Assembly: GCF_024054175.1 (NCBI RefSeq)
Contig: NZ_JAMXLA010000001.1
Location: 1,643,930 to 1,707,929 of the forward strand
Direction: 5' to 3'
Source of the DNA: Flavobacterium sp. NRK1
Lineage (GTDB): Bacteria > Bacteroidota > Bacteroidia > Flavobacteriales > Flavobacteriaceae
DNA length: 64,000 nt
Part shown: positions 63,891-64,000 of the stretch, one piece after another
How positions within the stretch are numbered: position 1 is the stretch's first letter
Layout: each line of letters begins with the position of its first letter
Made by a program: the position numbers and the translations under genes
The notes under the pieces: model-generated
What the model saw: the letters and a program-made list of their open reading frames with translations, nothing else
The model's database searches: none
What the model was told of the DNA's origin: nothing

Positions 63891-64000
63891 TTAAAGTGAA
63901 GGCAACAGCCATATAAACCATAATGCAACCTGTGGAACAATTCCCAGTAATGTGCCCAATATAATTTCACTCATGGAGTGTACTTTTGTCTGCAGCCGTG
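63891..64000 (-). CDS. C-terminus of a PAP2-like membrane phosphatase (partial)
   Basis: Read on the minus strand, the last codons encode RLQTKVHSMSEIILGTLLGI then VPQVALWFIWLLPSL before a stop at 63891. The KVHS...E...G...G pattern and the final membrane helix resemble the end of phosphatase PAP2 family proteins. Only about 36 codons are in the window, so the family call is tentative. Confidence 0.5.
   Translation of the reverse strand, partial: RLQTKVHSMSEIILGTLLGIVPQVALWFIWLLPSL

Overview
The window looks like chromosome from a Bacteroidota bacterium, most likely a Flavobacteriaceae member close to Flavobacterium. The DNA is AT-rich. It encodes a SusC/SusD pair, type IX secretion (T9SS) C-terminal sorting domains, many lipoproteins, and RHS proteins of the Bacteroidota type. 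At least one promoter fits the Bacteroidota TTTG / TAnnTTTG pattern, and start sites generally lack Shine-Dalgarno sequences. No rRNA, complete tRNA or CRISPR array was seen.

Layout. (1) 1-5.2 kb, accessory: two RHS C-terminal tips in tandem. Each carries a different putative toxin domain with an HExxxH motif, and each is followed by a small lipoprotein that is a candidate immunity protein. The tips share a nearly identical RHS segment, and their downstream flanks also share repeats. A frameshifted antisense gene remnant lies between them. (2) 5.3-8.5 kb: a small islet bounded by two 24-bp copies of a tRNA 3' end (candidate att sites). It holds a Crp/Fnr-type regulator, a broken AhpD-like gene, an EthD-like protein and a quinone reductase. 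(3) 8.8-19.1 kb: an XRE regulator with a degenerate S24-like domain, divergent from a membrane-stress operon. The operon order is YbjN-like, PspA, YqiJ-like OB-fold membrane protein, a 24-residue membrane peptide too short for ordinary gene calling, YqiK flotillin, and a 1616-residue AAA ATPase. (4) 19.2-25.3 kb: exported thioredoxin-fold and T9SS proteins plus a DUF6029-like barrel. (5) 25.4-28.1 kb: a Gfo/Idh/MocA oxidoreductase, an exported protein and an AraC regulator.

(6) 28.2-49.7 kb, minus strand: a long run of co-oriented genes. In transcription order these are xylB, xylA, SusC, SusD, a surface lipoprotein, GH2, GH31, GH97, GH3, GH3 and GH29. The GH2 + GH31 + GH3 + GH29 set fits stripping of galactose, xylose, glucose and fucose from xyloglucan oligosaccharides. 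xylA/xylB would use the xylose. Intrinsic-terminator-like hairpins lie inside the run. (7) 50-56.8 kb: a Nudix-fold regulator with an eroded Nudix box divergent from xylB, then a GntR-LacI-type regulator divergent from galM-galK-galT-SSS symporter, which would use the released galactose. (8) 56.9-64 kb: an AlkD-like repair protein, HPF, and a TetR regulator with three matching palindromic operators. It sits upstream of a thiolase / thioesterase / ketoacyl synthase / SDR operon. A beta-barrel protein and the end of a PAP2-like membrane protein close the window.

The most unusual regions are the tandem RHS toxin/immunity tips, the PspA-flotillin-AAA operon with its mini-peptide and degenerate S24 regulator, and the TetR-controlled acyl operon.
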